The notes beneath the pieces are model-generated. The model made no database searches, was not told where the DNA came from, and worked only from the letters and a program-made list of their open reading frames with translations. The position numbers were made by a program, and so were the translations under genes. DNA of 64,000 nucleotides from Bacteroidota bacterium (GTDB taxonomy: Bacteria > Bacteroidota > Bacteroidia > Bacteroidales > Paludibacteraceae), in assembly GCA_023459355.1 (NCBI GenBank), contig JAEWUM010000053.1, forward strand, positions 4,918-68,917, in the 5' to 3' direction. This document shows positions 32,849 through 41,282 of the stretch, piece after piece. Positions within the stretch are counted from its first letter, which is position 1; each line of letters starts with the position of its first letter.

Positions 32849-35746
32849 ATGTTTAATATAACCCCCTATCACGCTAAATATTTTGCACATGAGCTGACCC
32901 GTCAGTTGCCGGCAAACGATATTGGCAAACTGACAGCTTCTTTGCAGGATGCTCAGGTTGACCTCAATCCTCACCAGATTGAGGCTGCTTTATTTGCTTT
33001 CCAGTCTCCGCTTTCGAAAGGTGCCGTATTAGCTGATGAGGTTGGATTAGGAAAGACAATCGAAGCAGGTATCATTTTGTCTCAACAATGGGCGGAACGT
33101 AAACGAAAATTGTTGATTATTTGTCCGGCTAACCTCCGTAAACAATGGAACCAGGAGTTGTTGGATAAGTTTTATTTGCCTTCAATTATTCTCGAAGCCA
33201 AGTCATTTAATCAATCCATAAAAGAGGGAAATTTCAACCCGTTTCATGTTGATAACGCGATTGTAATTTGTTCTTTTCAATTTGCCAGGTCCAAAGAATC
33301 CTATGTGGAAACGACTCATTGGGATATGGTAATTATAGATGAAGCACATCGGTTACGCAATGTGTACAAAAGTTCGAATAAAATCGGAAATGCATTGAAA
33401 TCTGCTTTATGGAAAAGGAAAAAAGTGCTGTTGACAGCTACACCGCTTCAAAACTCTATTTTAGAACTTTATGGTTTGGTTAGCATTATCGATGACTATG
33501 TTTTTGGGGATTTGAAAAGTTTCAAAAGCAGGTATAGCCATGCGCTCGATGAAACTGATTATCAGGAGTTGAAAAACAGATTGCAGCCAATATGTAAACG
33601 AACCTTGCGCAGGCAAGTACTTGAATACATCAATTATACGGAAAGAAAAGCCATTTGTGAGGAGTTTTATCCTTCTGACAATGAACACCGGCTTTATGAA
33701 TTGGTGAGTGAGTATTTGCAAAGACCGAAGTTGTATGCCTTGCCAGTTAGTCAGCGGCAACTGATGACTTTGATTCTTCGTAAACTATTGGCCTCGTCAA
33801 CTTACGCCATCAGTGGTACTTTTGATACGCTGATAAAACGACTGCAAAGTATCCTCGATGCCAATGCCAACGGAGAATTAGAATTGATTGGTTTTGATTA
33901 TGAGACTTTTGACGAAGTTCAGGATGAATGGATAGAAGAAGATGAGGATAATGTGGTTAGTGATGTACAATATACAGAGGAAGATTTAATCGCCATTCGT
34001 CGTGAGATTGATGAGTTGAAAATTTTTCGTGAACTGGCTGAGATTATTAAGGTCAATACCAAGGCAAATCATTTGCTGACAGTTCTGGTAAAGGCTTTTG
34101 AGCAATTAAACACCCTGGGTGCTCATCAAAAAGCCTTGATTTTTACAGAGTCGAAACGAACTCAGGAGTATTTGTATCGATTGCTTTCAGAAAATGGCTA
34201 TTCGGTTGTATTATTCAATGGTACGAATAACGATCCATTATCCAATCAGATTTATAAAAGCTGGTTAAAAGAGCATAAACATTCTGACAAGGTAACGGGT
34301 TCTGCTTCGGCCGACAAGAGGGCTGCATTGGTAGATTATTTCCGGAATCATGCCACGATTATGATTGCAACGGAAGCGGCTGCCGAAGGGGTGAACTTGC
34401 AATTTTGTTCCTTGATTGTAAATTATGATTTGCCCTGGAACCCGCAGCGAATTGAGCAGCGCATCGGTCGTTGTCATCGTTACGGACAAAAATTCGATGT
34501 GGTGGTTGTCAATTTCCTGAATAAGAAAAATGCTGCTGATGTTCGTGTTTATCAGTTGTTGGATGAGAAATTCAGACTTTTTGATGGTGTTTTTGGTGCC
34601 AGTGATGAAGTGATTGGTGCGATTGGCAACGGGGTGGATTTTGAAAAACGCATTGCTCATATCTACAATGAATGTCGTACCACAGAGGAAATTCAACAGG
34701 CTTTCGACGAATTACAGGAGGAGTTAAAACAGGCAATTTCTGAAAAGATTCAGCTGGTACGTGCGACGTTGTTGGAGAAATTTGACGAAGAAGTAAGGGA
34801 GAAACTGAAAGTTGACTTTGCCAATGCACAACGTTACTTGAACGCGTTTGAGCAAAAACTCTGGAAAACTACTCAATTCTTTTTGGGAGATTATGCGGCT
34901 TTTAATCCGCATGACTATTCTTTCGTGTTGAAAAAGAACCCTTTTCCGGAAGAAAAAATTCATGCCGGACCTTACATGATTTTGAAATCGGAAACAGGTC
35001 GGCGAAAATCGGAAATAACGATTCCGGAGGATACCAATATTTATCGCATAGGGCATAAACTGGCGCAACGGATTTTGACTGCTTGTCAGCTTCTCGATAC
35101 GCCATGCACAGAAGTCGTTTTCGATTATACCCATACTCCTACGAAAATTTCAGTTTTGGAAAACCATATCGGACAAAGCGGCTGGTTGCAGGTGCAAAAA
35201 CTGACTCTTCAATCTTTTGATCAGGAGGACTTCATGCTGCTGGCTTGCGTTACCAATGCTGGCGAGGTGATTGAAAAAGAAATTGCTGAACGGTTGTTTT
35301 CACTGCATGCTGTGGTGGGTGACAAAGCGATGGTTGATGAAGATACCCGGGCTTTGTTAGTTGAAGAGTTGGAGCGTCAGCAAGCCGGTATTTTATTGGA
35401 AAACACCGAACGTAACCGGTCGTATTTTGATGCTGAAATGGACAAACTTGATCAATGGGCTGATGATATGAAAATCAGTCTGGAAAAAGAAATTAAAGAC
35501 CTTGATGCGGAAATTAAACTCCGAAAATCGGAGGCCAAAAAGATGATGAATCTCGAAGCCAAAGTCAAAGCCCAGCGACAAATTAAAGAACTCGAAAAGA
35601 AACGTAGTGAAAAACGGCAAACTTTGTATCAGTCACAGGATGAGATTGATGGGAAGAAAGAAGAATTGTTGACTGACATAGAACTAAGATTGAAGAGAAA
35701 AATTGTGAAGAATGAGTTATTTACCCTGAAATGGAGGATTATTTAA
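32849..35746 (+). CDS. SNF2-family helicase of the type III R-M operon
   Basis: This 965-residue superfamily 2 ATPase has motif I 'LADEVGLGKT' (62-70), motif II 'IIDEAHRL' (164-167 DEAH), motif III 'LTATPLQN' and motifs V-VI ending 'QRIGRCHRYGQ'. This is the RapA/HepA-like layout. The C-terminal 100 residues form a highly charged coiled coil (from about residue 860). It should move along or remodel DNA rather than separate strands. It is first in the island and is joined to mod and res by strand and spacing. It resembles the SNF2 proteins found next to type III methylases, and also DrmD of DISARM, but no other DISARM gene is present. Confidence 0.85.
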   Translation: MFNITPYHAKYFAHELTRQLPANDIGKLTASLQDAQVDLNPHQIEAALFAFQSPLSKGAVLADEVGLGKTIEAGIILSQQWAERKRKLLIICPANLRKQWNQELLDKFYLPSIILEAKSFNQSIKEGNFNPFHVDNAIVICSFQFARSKESYVETTHWDMVIIDEAHRLRNVYKSSNKIGNALKSALWKRKKVLLTATPLQNSILELYGLVSIIDDYVFGDLKSFKSRYSHALDETDYQELKNRLQPICKRTLRRQVLEYINYTERKAICEEFYPSDNEHRLYELVSEYLQRPKLYALPVSQRQLMTLILRKLLASSTYAISGTFDTLIKRLQSILDANANGELELIGFDYETFDEVQDEWIEEDEDNVVSDVQYTEEDLIAIRREIDELKIFRELAEIIKVNTKANHLLTVLVKAFEQLNTLGAHQKALIFTESKRTQEYLYRLLSENGYSVVLFNGTNNDPLSNQIYKSWLKEHKHSDKVTGSASADKRAALVDYFRNHATIMIATEAAAEGVNLQFCSLIVNYDLPWNPQRIEQRIGRCHRYGQKFDVVVVNFLNKKNAADVRVYQLLDEKFRLFDGVFGASDEVIGAIGNGVDFEKRIAHIYNECRTTEEIQQAFDELQEELKQAISEKIQLVRATLLEKFDEEVREKLKVDFANAQRYLNAFEQKLWKTTQFFLGDYAAFNPHDYSFVLKKNPFPEEKIHAGPYMILKSETGRRKSEITIPEDTNIYRIGHKLAQRILTACQLLDTPCTEVVFDYTHTPTKISVLENHIGQSGWLQVQKLTLQSFDQEDFMLLACVTNAGEVIEKEIAERLFSLHAVVGDKAMVDEDTRALLVEELERQQAGILLENTERNRSYFDAEMDKLDQWADDMKISLEKEIKDLDAEIKLRKSEAKKMMNLEAKVKAQRQIKELEKKRSEKRQTLYQSQDEIDGKKEELLTDIELRLKRKIVKNELFTLKWRII

Positions 35747-35786
35747 AAACATCTTGATTATAAACCAAACACAAATTGATAAATTT

Positions 35787-36528
35787 ATGGAAAAGACTAC
35801 GATTACGAAACTAAACAAAACATTCGAGGAATATGCTTATGAGCAGGATGGCATTGAATATTGGTTGGCTCGTGAACTTCAGGAACTGCTGGGTTATGCC
35901 GATTGGCGAAACTTTTTAAACGCGATAAACAAAGCCAAAGAAAGTTGCGAAACCAGTGGTGAAGCGGTTTCTGACCATTTCGTTGACGTCACCAAAATGG
36001 TCTCGATTGGTTCCGGAGCTGAACGTAAGCAAGATGATATTATGCTTACCCGCTATGCTTGTTATCTTATTGCACAGAATGGAGACCCAAAGAAAGAACA
36101 AATTGCTTTTGCTCAAAGCTATTTTGCTATTCAAACCCGCAAACAAGAGGTGCTTGAAGAACGGATTCAGCTCATGGAACGTTTATCTGCCCGGGAGAAG
36201 CTGGCTGCCACCGAAACTGAGCTTTCAAAGAATATTTACGAACGCGGTGTTGACAATTCAGGCTTTGCAAGGATTAGAAGTAAAGGCGATTACAGCCAAA
36301 CAATTGGCTACAGAAATAACAAATTTCAACGTAAGGAAGAACGATCTCAAAGGTGAACAGCATATTACAGTTGAACATGTGAAAAATAACAAAGATGTAA
36401 GAAGCCTTTTAGGTAAAAGTGGCATAAAGCCCGAAGAACTTCCTGCTGAAGAAGACATTAAGAAATTGGAACGCCGGGTTAAAACCTTAGATAAAAAGAT
36501 TGCAAAAAATAAGCTAAAGGGGAATTAA
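35787..36528 (+). pseudogene. dinD: dinD-like gene, broken by an internal deletion and frameshift
   Basis: The first frame (35787-36356) reads MEKTTITKLNKTFEEYAYEQDGIEYW, a DinD N-terminus, and stays on the family up to 'YERGVDNSGFARIRSKGD' near 36290. It then runs out as 'YSQTIGYRNN...'. A second frame, shifted by one, picks up the family C-terminus from 'ITAKQLATEITNFNV' (about 36293) to 'GIKPEELPAEEDIKKLERRVKTLDKKIAKN'. About 30 residues that E. coli DinD has in between are missing. DinD is an SOS-induced inhibitor of RecA activities; here it is probably inactive. Confidence 0.8.
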
Positions 36529-36633
36529 AACGTACGGAATATGTTTTTAATCATTATCCTTCCAAAAAGTATTACTATTTTCGTGTCAAATTAGGAATTT
36601 TACATTACAAGAAAAAATATCTGCATTAATCTC

Positions 36634-38310
36634 ATGTCGAAACAACATACCCTTCAAAAACTCGAACTCACCTGGATAGGCAAAGGCGACGAACCTAAAC
36701 TCGAACCGCGCATCCTCATCGAAAACCCGGAATACAGCTATGGTGACCCCCATGCCGAAAATATGCTGATTCATGGCGATAATTTACTTGCCCTGAAAGC
36801 ACTGGAGCAAGAGTTTGCCGGGAAAGTGAAGTGTATTTATATTGATCCGCCGTATAATACCGGAAATGCTTTCGAACATTATGATGATGGGGTAGAACAC
36901 AGTCAGTGGCTGAATCTGATGAAACCGCGTTTGACTTTACTCCGGAATTTACTTGCGAACGATGGCTCTATTTGGATTTCAATTGATGATGATGAAAGCC
37001 ACTACTTGAAAGTGTTGTGCGATGAGGTTTTTGGCAGAAGGAATTTTGTGAGTAATGTGATTTGGGAGAAGAAATACTCTCCTCAGAATGATGCTAAATG
37101 GTTGTCAGATAGCCATGATCATATTTTAGTTTATGCAAAAAATAAGGATATTTGGAGACCAAATTTGTTGCCAAGAACTTCAGAAATGGATAAACGTTAT
37201 AAGAATCCAGATAATGACCCTCGTGGAGTTTGGAAGCCTGCTGATTTTTCGGTAAAAACTTATTCTGTTGCAAATGATTATCCTATTGAATTGCCTTCTG
37301 GTAGAATTGTAAAACCTCCTGAAAGCAGATGCTGGGTTACCTCAAAAGATAGGTTTGAAATATTGAAAAAGGATAATAGAATTTGGTTTGGCAGTACAGG
37401 AAATAATGTGCCATCTGTTAAGAAGTTTCTTACAGAAGTACAGGCAGGTTCTGTCTCCAAAACAATTTGGTTTAGGGTAGAAGTAGGTGATAATCAAGAA
37501 GCGAAAAAAGAGACAAAAGTTTTTGAATCAGAAAGCGTTTTTAGTACTCCAAAACCTGAAAGATTGATAGAAAGAGTATTGACATTAGCATCTAATCCGA
37601 ACGACCTCGTCCTCGACTCCTTTCTCGGTTCCGGCACCACCGCAGCCGTAGCCCACAAAATGGGGCGTCGCTGGATAGGCGTGGAATTAGGCGAGCATGC
37701 CAAAACACATTGTTATCCCCGGTTAAAACAAGTTGTTGACGGAGAGCAGGGCGGCATCAGCAAAGCAGTCAACTGGAAAGGCGGCGGCGGGTTCAAGTTT
37801 TACACCCTTGCACCCAGCTTGCTCAATCAGGATAAATTTGGCAACTGGGTCATCAGCAAAGAATACAACCCTTCGATGCTGGCAGCCGCCATGGCCAAGC
37901 AGGAAGGATTTAACTATCGACCCGATGACCATACTTACTGGAAACAAGGCCGTTCGAGCGAACAGGATTATATTTATGTCACCACCCAGTTCCTCACGGT
38001 AGAAACCTTAGAAAGCATCCACGACGAGATGAAACCCGGCGAAAGTCTGCTGATATGCTGTAAATCCTTTCAGCAGGAATGTAAAAACCGGTTTGGCAAC
38101 ATCACCATCAAGAAAATCCCGCAAATGTTACTTGGTCGGTGCGAGTTTGGCAAAGACGATTACAGCCTGAACATCGTGAATCTGCCAACAGATGAGGATA
38201 ATACAACAGAAACTGTTATATTTGACGATTCTTTTCCCGACACCAAAGTTAGTGTGCAGGAAATCAGGGATGATTTGAAGAAAAATAATGAACCAACGTT
38301 GTTTGATTAA
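36634..38310 (+). CDS. mod: Type III site-specific DNA adenine methyltransferase (Mod)
   Basis: This 558-residue beta-class N6-adenine methylase has the catalytic 'YIDPPYNTGNAF' (DPPY at 71-74) before the SAM site 'LDSFLGSGTTAAVAHKMGRRWIGVELGEH' (328-336), the order typical of type III Mod and beta-class enzymes. The target-recognition part lies between them (about residues 136-322) and is visibly richer in A+T than either flank. It methylates one strand of an asymmetric site and protects host DNA from Res. Its stop is 2 bases before the SIR2-like gene. Confidence 0.92.
   Translation: MSKQHTLQKLELTWIGKGDEPKLEPRILIENPEYSYGDPHAENMLIHGDNLLALKALEQEFAGKVKCIYIDPPYNTGNAFEHYDDGVEHSQWLNLMKPRLTLLRNLLANDGSIWISIDDDESHYLKVLCDEVFGRRNFVSNVIWEKKYSPQNDAKWLSDSHDHILVYAKNKDIWRPNLLPRTSEMDKRYKNPDNDPRGVWKPADFSVKTYSVANDYPIELPSGRIVKPPESRCWVTSKDRFEILKKDNRIWFGSTGNNVPSVKKFLTEVQAGSVSKTIWFRVEVGDNQEAKKETKVFESESVFSTPKPERLIERVLTLASNPNDLVLDSFLGSGTTAAVAHKMGRRWIGVELGEHAKTHCYPRLKQVVDGEQGGISKAVNWKGGGGFKFYTLAPSLLNQDKFGNWVISKEYNPSMLAAAMAKQEGFNYRPDDHTYWKQGRSSEQDYIYVTTQFLTVETLESIHDEMKPGESLLICCKSFQQECKNRFGNITIKKIPQMLLGRCEFGKDDYSLNIVNLPTDEDNTTETVIFDDSFPDTKVSVQEIRDDLKKNNEPTLFD
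37040..37600 (+). other. A+T-rich target-recognition segment inside mod
   Basis: Base composition changes sharply inside mod. By hand count 37381-37440 has 21 G+C of 60, while 37621-37680 has 38 of 60. The boundaries match the expected start and end of the DNA-recognition domain, from after the DPPY block to just before the FxGxG block. This fits replacement by recombination that gave the enzyme a new specificity. Confidence 0.7.
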
Positions 38311-38312
38311 TT

Positions 38313-39344
38313 ATGAGCAGAATTGTATATCTTTTTGGAGCGGGAGCAAGTTATGGGAAGCGGGATCCAAACAGTAAAGATTATATTGTTGAGGGGCTTC
38401 CAATTGTATCTGAATTTCCCATACAAATTGATAGACTAATTGCAAAAATTCAATCAGGAAGCACTGAATCAAAAAGCCAGTTTAAAGCAGAGTCTCAGGA
38501 TGTGACAAAACTTATTGATGAATTGAGATGGCTTAAGGAAACCAGCGAAAGTCATCAAACTGTTGATACTTATGCAAAGAAACTATGGGTTACAGATAAC
38601 AAACAATATCTTAAACTCAAAAAAGTACTTTCTGCATTCTTAACATTAGAACAATTATATAATAAGCCAGACTCAAGATATGATGCTTTCTTTGCAAATA
38701 TAATTGGAAGTATTTATAATAAACTCCCAGAAGATGTTACAGTTTTATCATGGAATTATGATTTTCAGTTTGAAATAGCACATGCAGCATATAGTAAGAG
38801 AGAAAGCATAAATGCGATTTGGGAAGATCTTAAGATAAGAGGTAAAACAACCAAAGAGTCGATTGATGAAAAAGATGGGTTCTCAATTTTTAAGTTAAAT
38901 GGAACAGCATTATCTTTTGAAGATAGAGGTTTTCGTAGTAAATTTTATGATCCTTTGTTTGAACGTAGAGGAACAAGTGAATTATCTTTTGTAAAATGGG
39001 CTTATTTAACTAATGCAACTAATGTAAGAAATGCATTGTCTTTTGCATGGGAAGGAACTGATTCTGGATTCTATGAAAATATAGAGACTAAAGTCAGTGA
39101 TGCTGAAATATTAGTTGTAATTGGCTACTCATTTCCCTACTTTAATCGTGAAGTTGACAGAAGAATTATTCGAAACATGCCCAATCTACAAAAGGTTTAT
39201 ATTCAGGATCCCAGTTGTGAGGATGTAAAAGAAAGTTTTGAAGCCACATTGTCGGACATGCAATTATATGATCTTGAAGAAGGAAAATTAAAGATTGTGT
39301 TGAGAAAGAGCACCCAACAATTTTTAATACCGAATGAAATGTAA
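38313..39344 (+). CDS. SIR2-like protein with a changed active-site residue
   Basis: This 343-residue protein has 'VYLFGAGAS' at 5-13 (the NAD-binding loop), 'LSWNYD' at 145-150 (N148, matching the usual T-N-Y-D) and 'VVIGYSFPYFN' at 268-278, the set found in defence SIR2 proteins. The block that normally reads K-(L/I)-H-G-(S/T) is KLNGTA (194-199), so the catalytic histidine is asparagine N196. It may bind NAD or ADP-ribose without cleaving it, or be a structural subunit. It follows mod by 2 bases and is A+T-rich. Confidence 0.75.
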   Translation: MSRIVYLFGAGASYGKRDPNSKDYIVEGLPIVSEFPIQIDRLIAKIQSGSTESKSQFKAESQDVTKLIDELRWLKETSESHQTVDTYAKKLWVTDNKQYLKLKKVLSAFLTLEQLYNKPDSRYDAFFANIIGSIYNKLPEDVTVLSWNYDFQFEIAHAAYSKRESINAIWEDLKIRGKTTKESIDEKDGFSIFKLNGTALSFEDRGFRSKFYDPLFERRGTSELSFVKWAYLTNATNVRNALSFAWEGTDSGFYENIETKVSDAEILVVIGYSFPYFNREVDRRIIRNMPNLQKVYIQDPSCEDVKESFEATLSDMQLYDLEEGKLKIVLRKSTQQFLIPNEM

Positions 39345-39417
39345 TAAATTTACACGCGAAAAATTTACATTGATTTAGAACAAATAGAAATAAGAATAAA
39401 GTCAAAATTATAAAGTC

Positions 39418-40713
39418 ATGACTAAAATAATTATAAAAAATATCGGACCAATTAAAGAAGCTGAATTTGATTTGAATAAAATCAATGTGTTTATGGGGCC
39501 ACAAAGTAGCGGGAAGAGTACCATTGCGAAAATTATCAGCTATTGTACCTGGGTTGAAAAAGATGTGGCTACAAGTCAGTCATTGGAAACATACCAGAAA
39601 AACAAAACCTATTTTAGAGAACACATAGAAAACTTTCACAAAATCAAAGGATATTTCAGACAGGAAAGTTATCTCTTTTATAAAAGTGATGTGGTTGAAA
39701 TTAAATGGGAGAATCAACAAAATGAAATTGCATGGGTGGATCGGTTTGCTTATAGTCGAAGTAAGATATCCTACATTCCCTCGGAACGAAATATGATAAT
39801 TCTACCTGAGGTGAAAAAAGTAGAATTAGGAAATACAAATATTCGAAGCTTTCTTTTTGACTGGTTTGATGCCCGGAAAAACTATCCGAAAGAAAATAAA
39901 CTTTCAATTTTAAATTTGGGAGTAGAATATTACTACAAAGAAAGTGGAACGGATGAGGAGGACCATATAAAAAGTCTAAATAAATCAAACCAATATGATA
40001 TTCTCCTTTCAAATGCTTCTAGCGGTTTGCAATCAATCACACCAATAATTGGTATGATTGAATACTTATCTAAATGGATTTATAAAGAAGATAATACTTC
40101 TTTTGAGTTAGAAGAAAAACAGAGAAAAGTTCACAATTTTTTGACTGAAGAAATTATTTTAAAGCCATATTTTGGAAAATTATATTATGAAAGTGATGTT
40201 AAAGAGTTAATAAACAACTATGTGAAAAAATACAATGAAAGTGATCTTTCTGCACGCAAAGTTTTTGCTAGATACTTTGAGTTACGTAATAATTTATTTA
40301 AAACAAAAAACTCGAAATTTATTATTGAGGAGCCGGAGCAAAATTTATTTCCCGAAACTCAGTGTAGTTTAGTATATCATTTGATTGGGAATTGCGTAAA
40401 CAGAGATGGTAATGTTTTAACAATTACAACTCATAGTCCATATGTGCTTTATGCCTTAAACAATACTATGTTAGGTCATTTGGTTAAAGAGAAAATGTTA
40501 CAAGAAGAAGAATATAAAGAATTGAAAAGTTTAAAATCGTCAATAAACCCAAGTTTTGTTTCAGTTTGGCAAATTACAGATAATGGAACATTAAATAACA
40601 TTCAGGGGGATGATTACCTTATAGAAAGTAATTATTTTGATTCTATCATGAAAAACATAATGGATGATTATTACAAAATGATTAATTATTACGGAGATGA
40701 AGACGAAGATTAA
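39418..40713 (+). CDS. AAA (OLD-like/SMC-type) ATPase without TOPRIM
   Basis: This 431-residue ABC-type ATPase has Walker A 'GPQSSGKS' (27-34), signature 'NASSGLQS' (199-206), Walker B 'FIIEEPEQNLFPE' (301-313) and switch 'TTHS' (337-340). The middle has a helical insert. There is no TOPRIM nuclease domain, unlike OLD or GajA. ATPases of this type in defence systems act as sensors or motors for a partner nuclease. It overlaps the next gene by 17 bases, which points to a tight pair. Confidence 0.8.
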   Translation: MTKIIIKNIGPIKEAEFDLNKINVFMGPQSSGKSTIAKIISYCTWVEKDVATSQSLETYQKNKTYFREHIENFHKIKGYFRQESYLFYKSDVVEIKWENQQNEIAWVDRFAYSRSKISYIPSERNMIILPEVKKVELGNTNIRSFLFDWFDARKNYPKENKLSILNLGVEYYYKESGTDEEDHIKSLNKSNQYDILLSNASSGLQSITPIIGMIEYLSKWIYKEDNTSFELEEKQRKVHNFLTEEIILKPYFGKLYYESDVKELINNYVKKYNESDLSARKVFARYFELRNNLFKTKNSKFIIEEPEQNLFPETQCSLVYHLIGNCVNRDGNVLTITTHSPYVLYALNNTMLGHLVKEKMLQEEEYKELKSLKSSINPSFVSVWQITDNGTLNNIQGDDYLIESNYFDSIMKNIMDDYYKMINYYGDEDED

Positions 40714-41281
40714 TGAGTTTTACCCTCACCATGAGTCAAATGACTATAATACTGACGTATATGTGTCCGATTATTCAGAAAAAACAAAAAATGAAGCTGT
40801 TAAGAAAGGCGTAGTGGTAAGTCCTGAAAAGCCGGAAGATATAAAAAGTTTTTTTGTGGAAAATAAAAAATGCTTAACTTTTTCTTCGATAAAATTTGAC
40901 AATAAATCATTTGTAAATGAATTAACTGGAGAAGCACTATCTCAATGTGAATGTATTTGTTTCTCTTCTGCAGATTACAACAAAGGTCCTTGGATTTTAT
41001 TTCTTGAATTAAAATATTGCAATAAAGATTCTAAATATCAAAAAGTTAGAATTGATGAAGCGAAAGATCAATTAATAGAAACATTAAAATACTATAAGCA
41101 AAAGGGAATTATTAATCATAAACAGCAGTGTTATTTAATTGTTTCTTTTCCCTATTTTCAAACACCCTTTCCTAATTTTGCAAATACCCAATCAGATGTA
41201 AAAAAAATGAGGTTGAAAAGGGTTATTTTTAGAGGTGTTAATCAATTGAGAATTAAAAGCGAATTTAAACTGGAAGTATAG
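40697..41281 (+). CDS. Candidate PD-(D/E)xK nuclease partner of the AAA ATPase
   Basis: This 194-residue protein of no family I recognise has a hydrophobic strand 'GPWILFLELKY' (97-107) with E104-x-K106. D93 lies 11 residues before it, and a helix with 'EAKDQLIETLKYYKQKG' follows. This is the layout of a PD-(D/E)xK nuclease core, but the match is by pattern only. It starts inside the ATPase gene and ends 1 base before res. With the ATPase it would make an effector pair that cleaves nucleic acid on activation. An antitoxin-like role is possible too. Confidence 0.5.
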   Translation: MKTKINEFYPHHESNDYNTDVYVSDYSEKTKNEAVKKGVVVSPEKPEDIKSFFVENKKCLTFSSIKFDNKSFVNELTGEALSQCECICFSSADYNKGPWILFLELKYCNKDSKYQKVRIDEAKDQLIETLKYYKQKGIINHKQQCYLIVSFPYFQTPFPNFANTQSDVKKMRLKRVIFRGVNQLRIKSEFKLEV

Positions 41282-41282
41282 T

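Noticed and set aside
39418..40713. OLD nuclease or Gabija GajA
   Set aside because: The ATPase motifs are there, but no TOPRIM domain follows, and no UvrD-like helicase is its neighbour.
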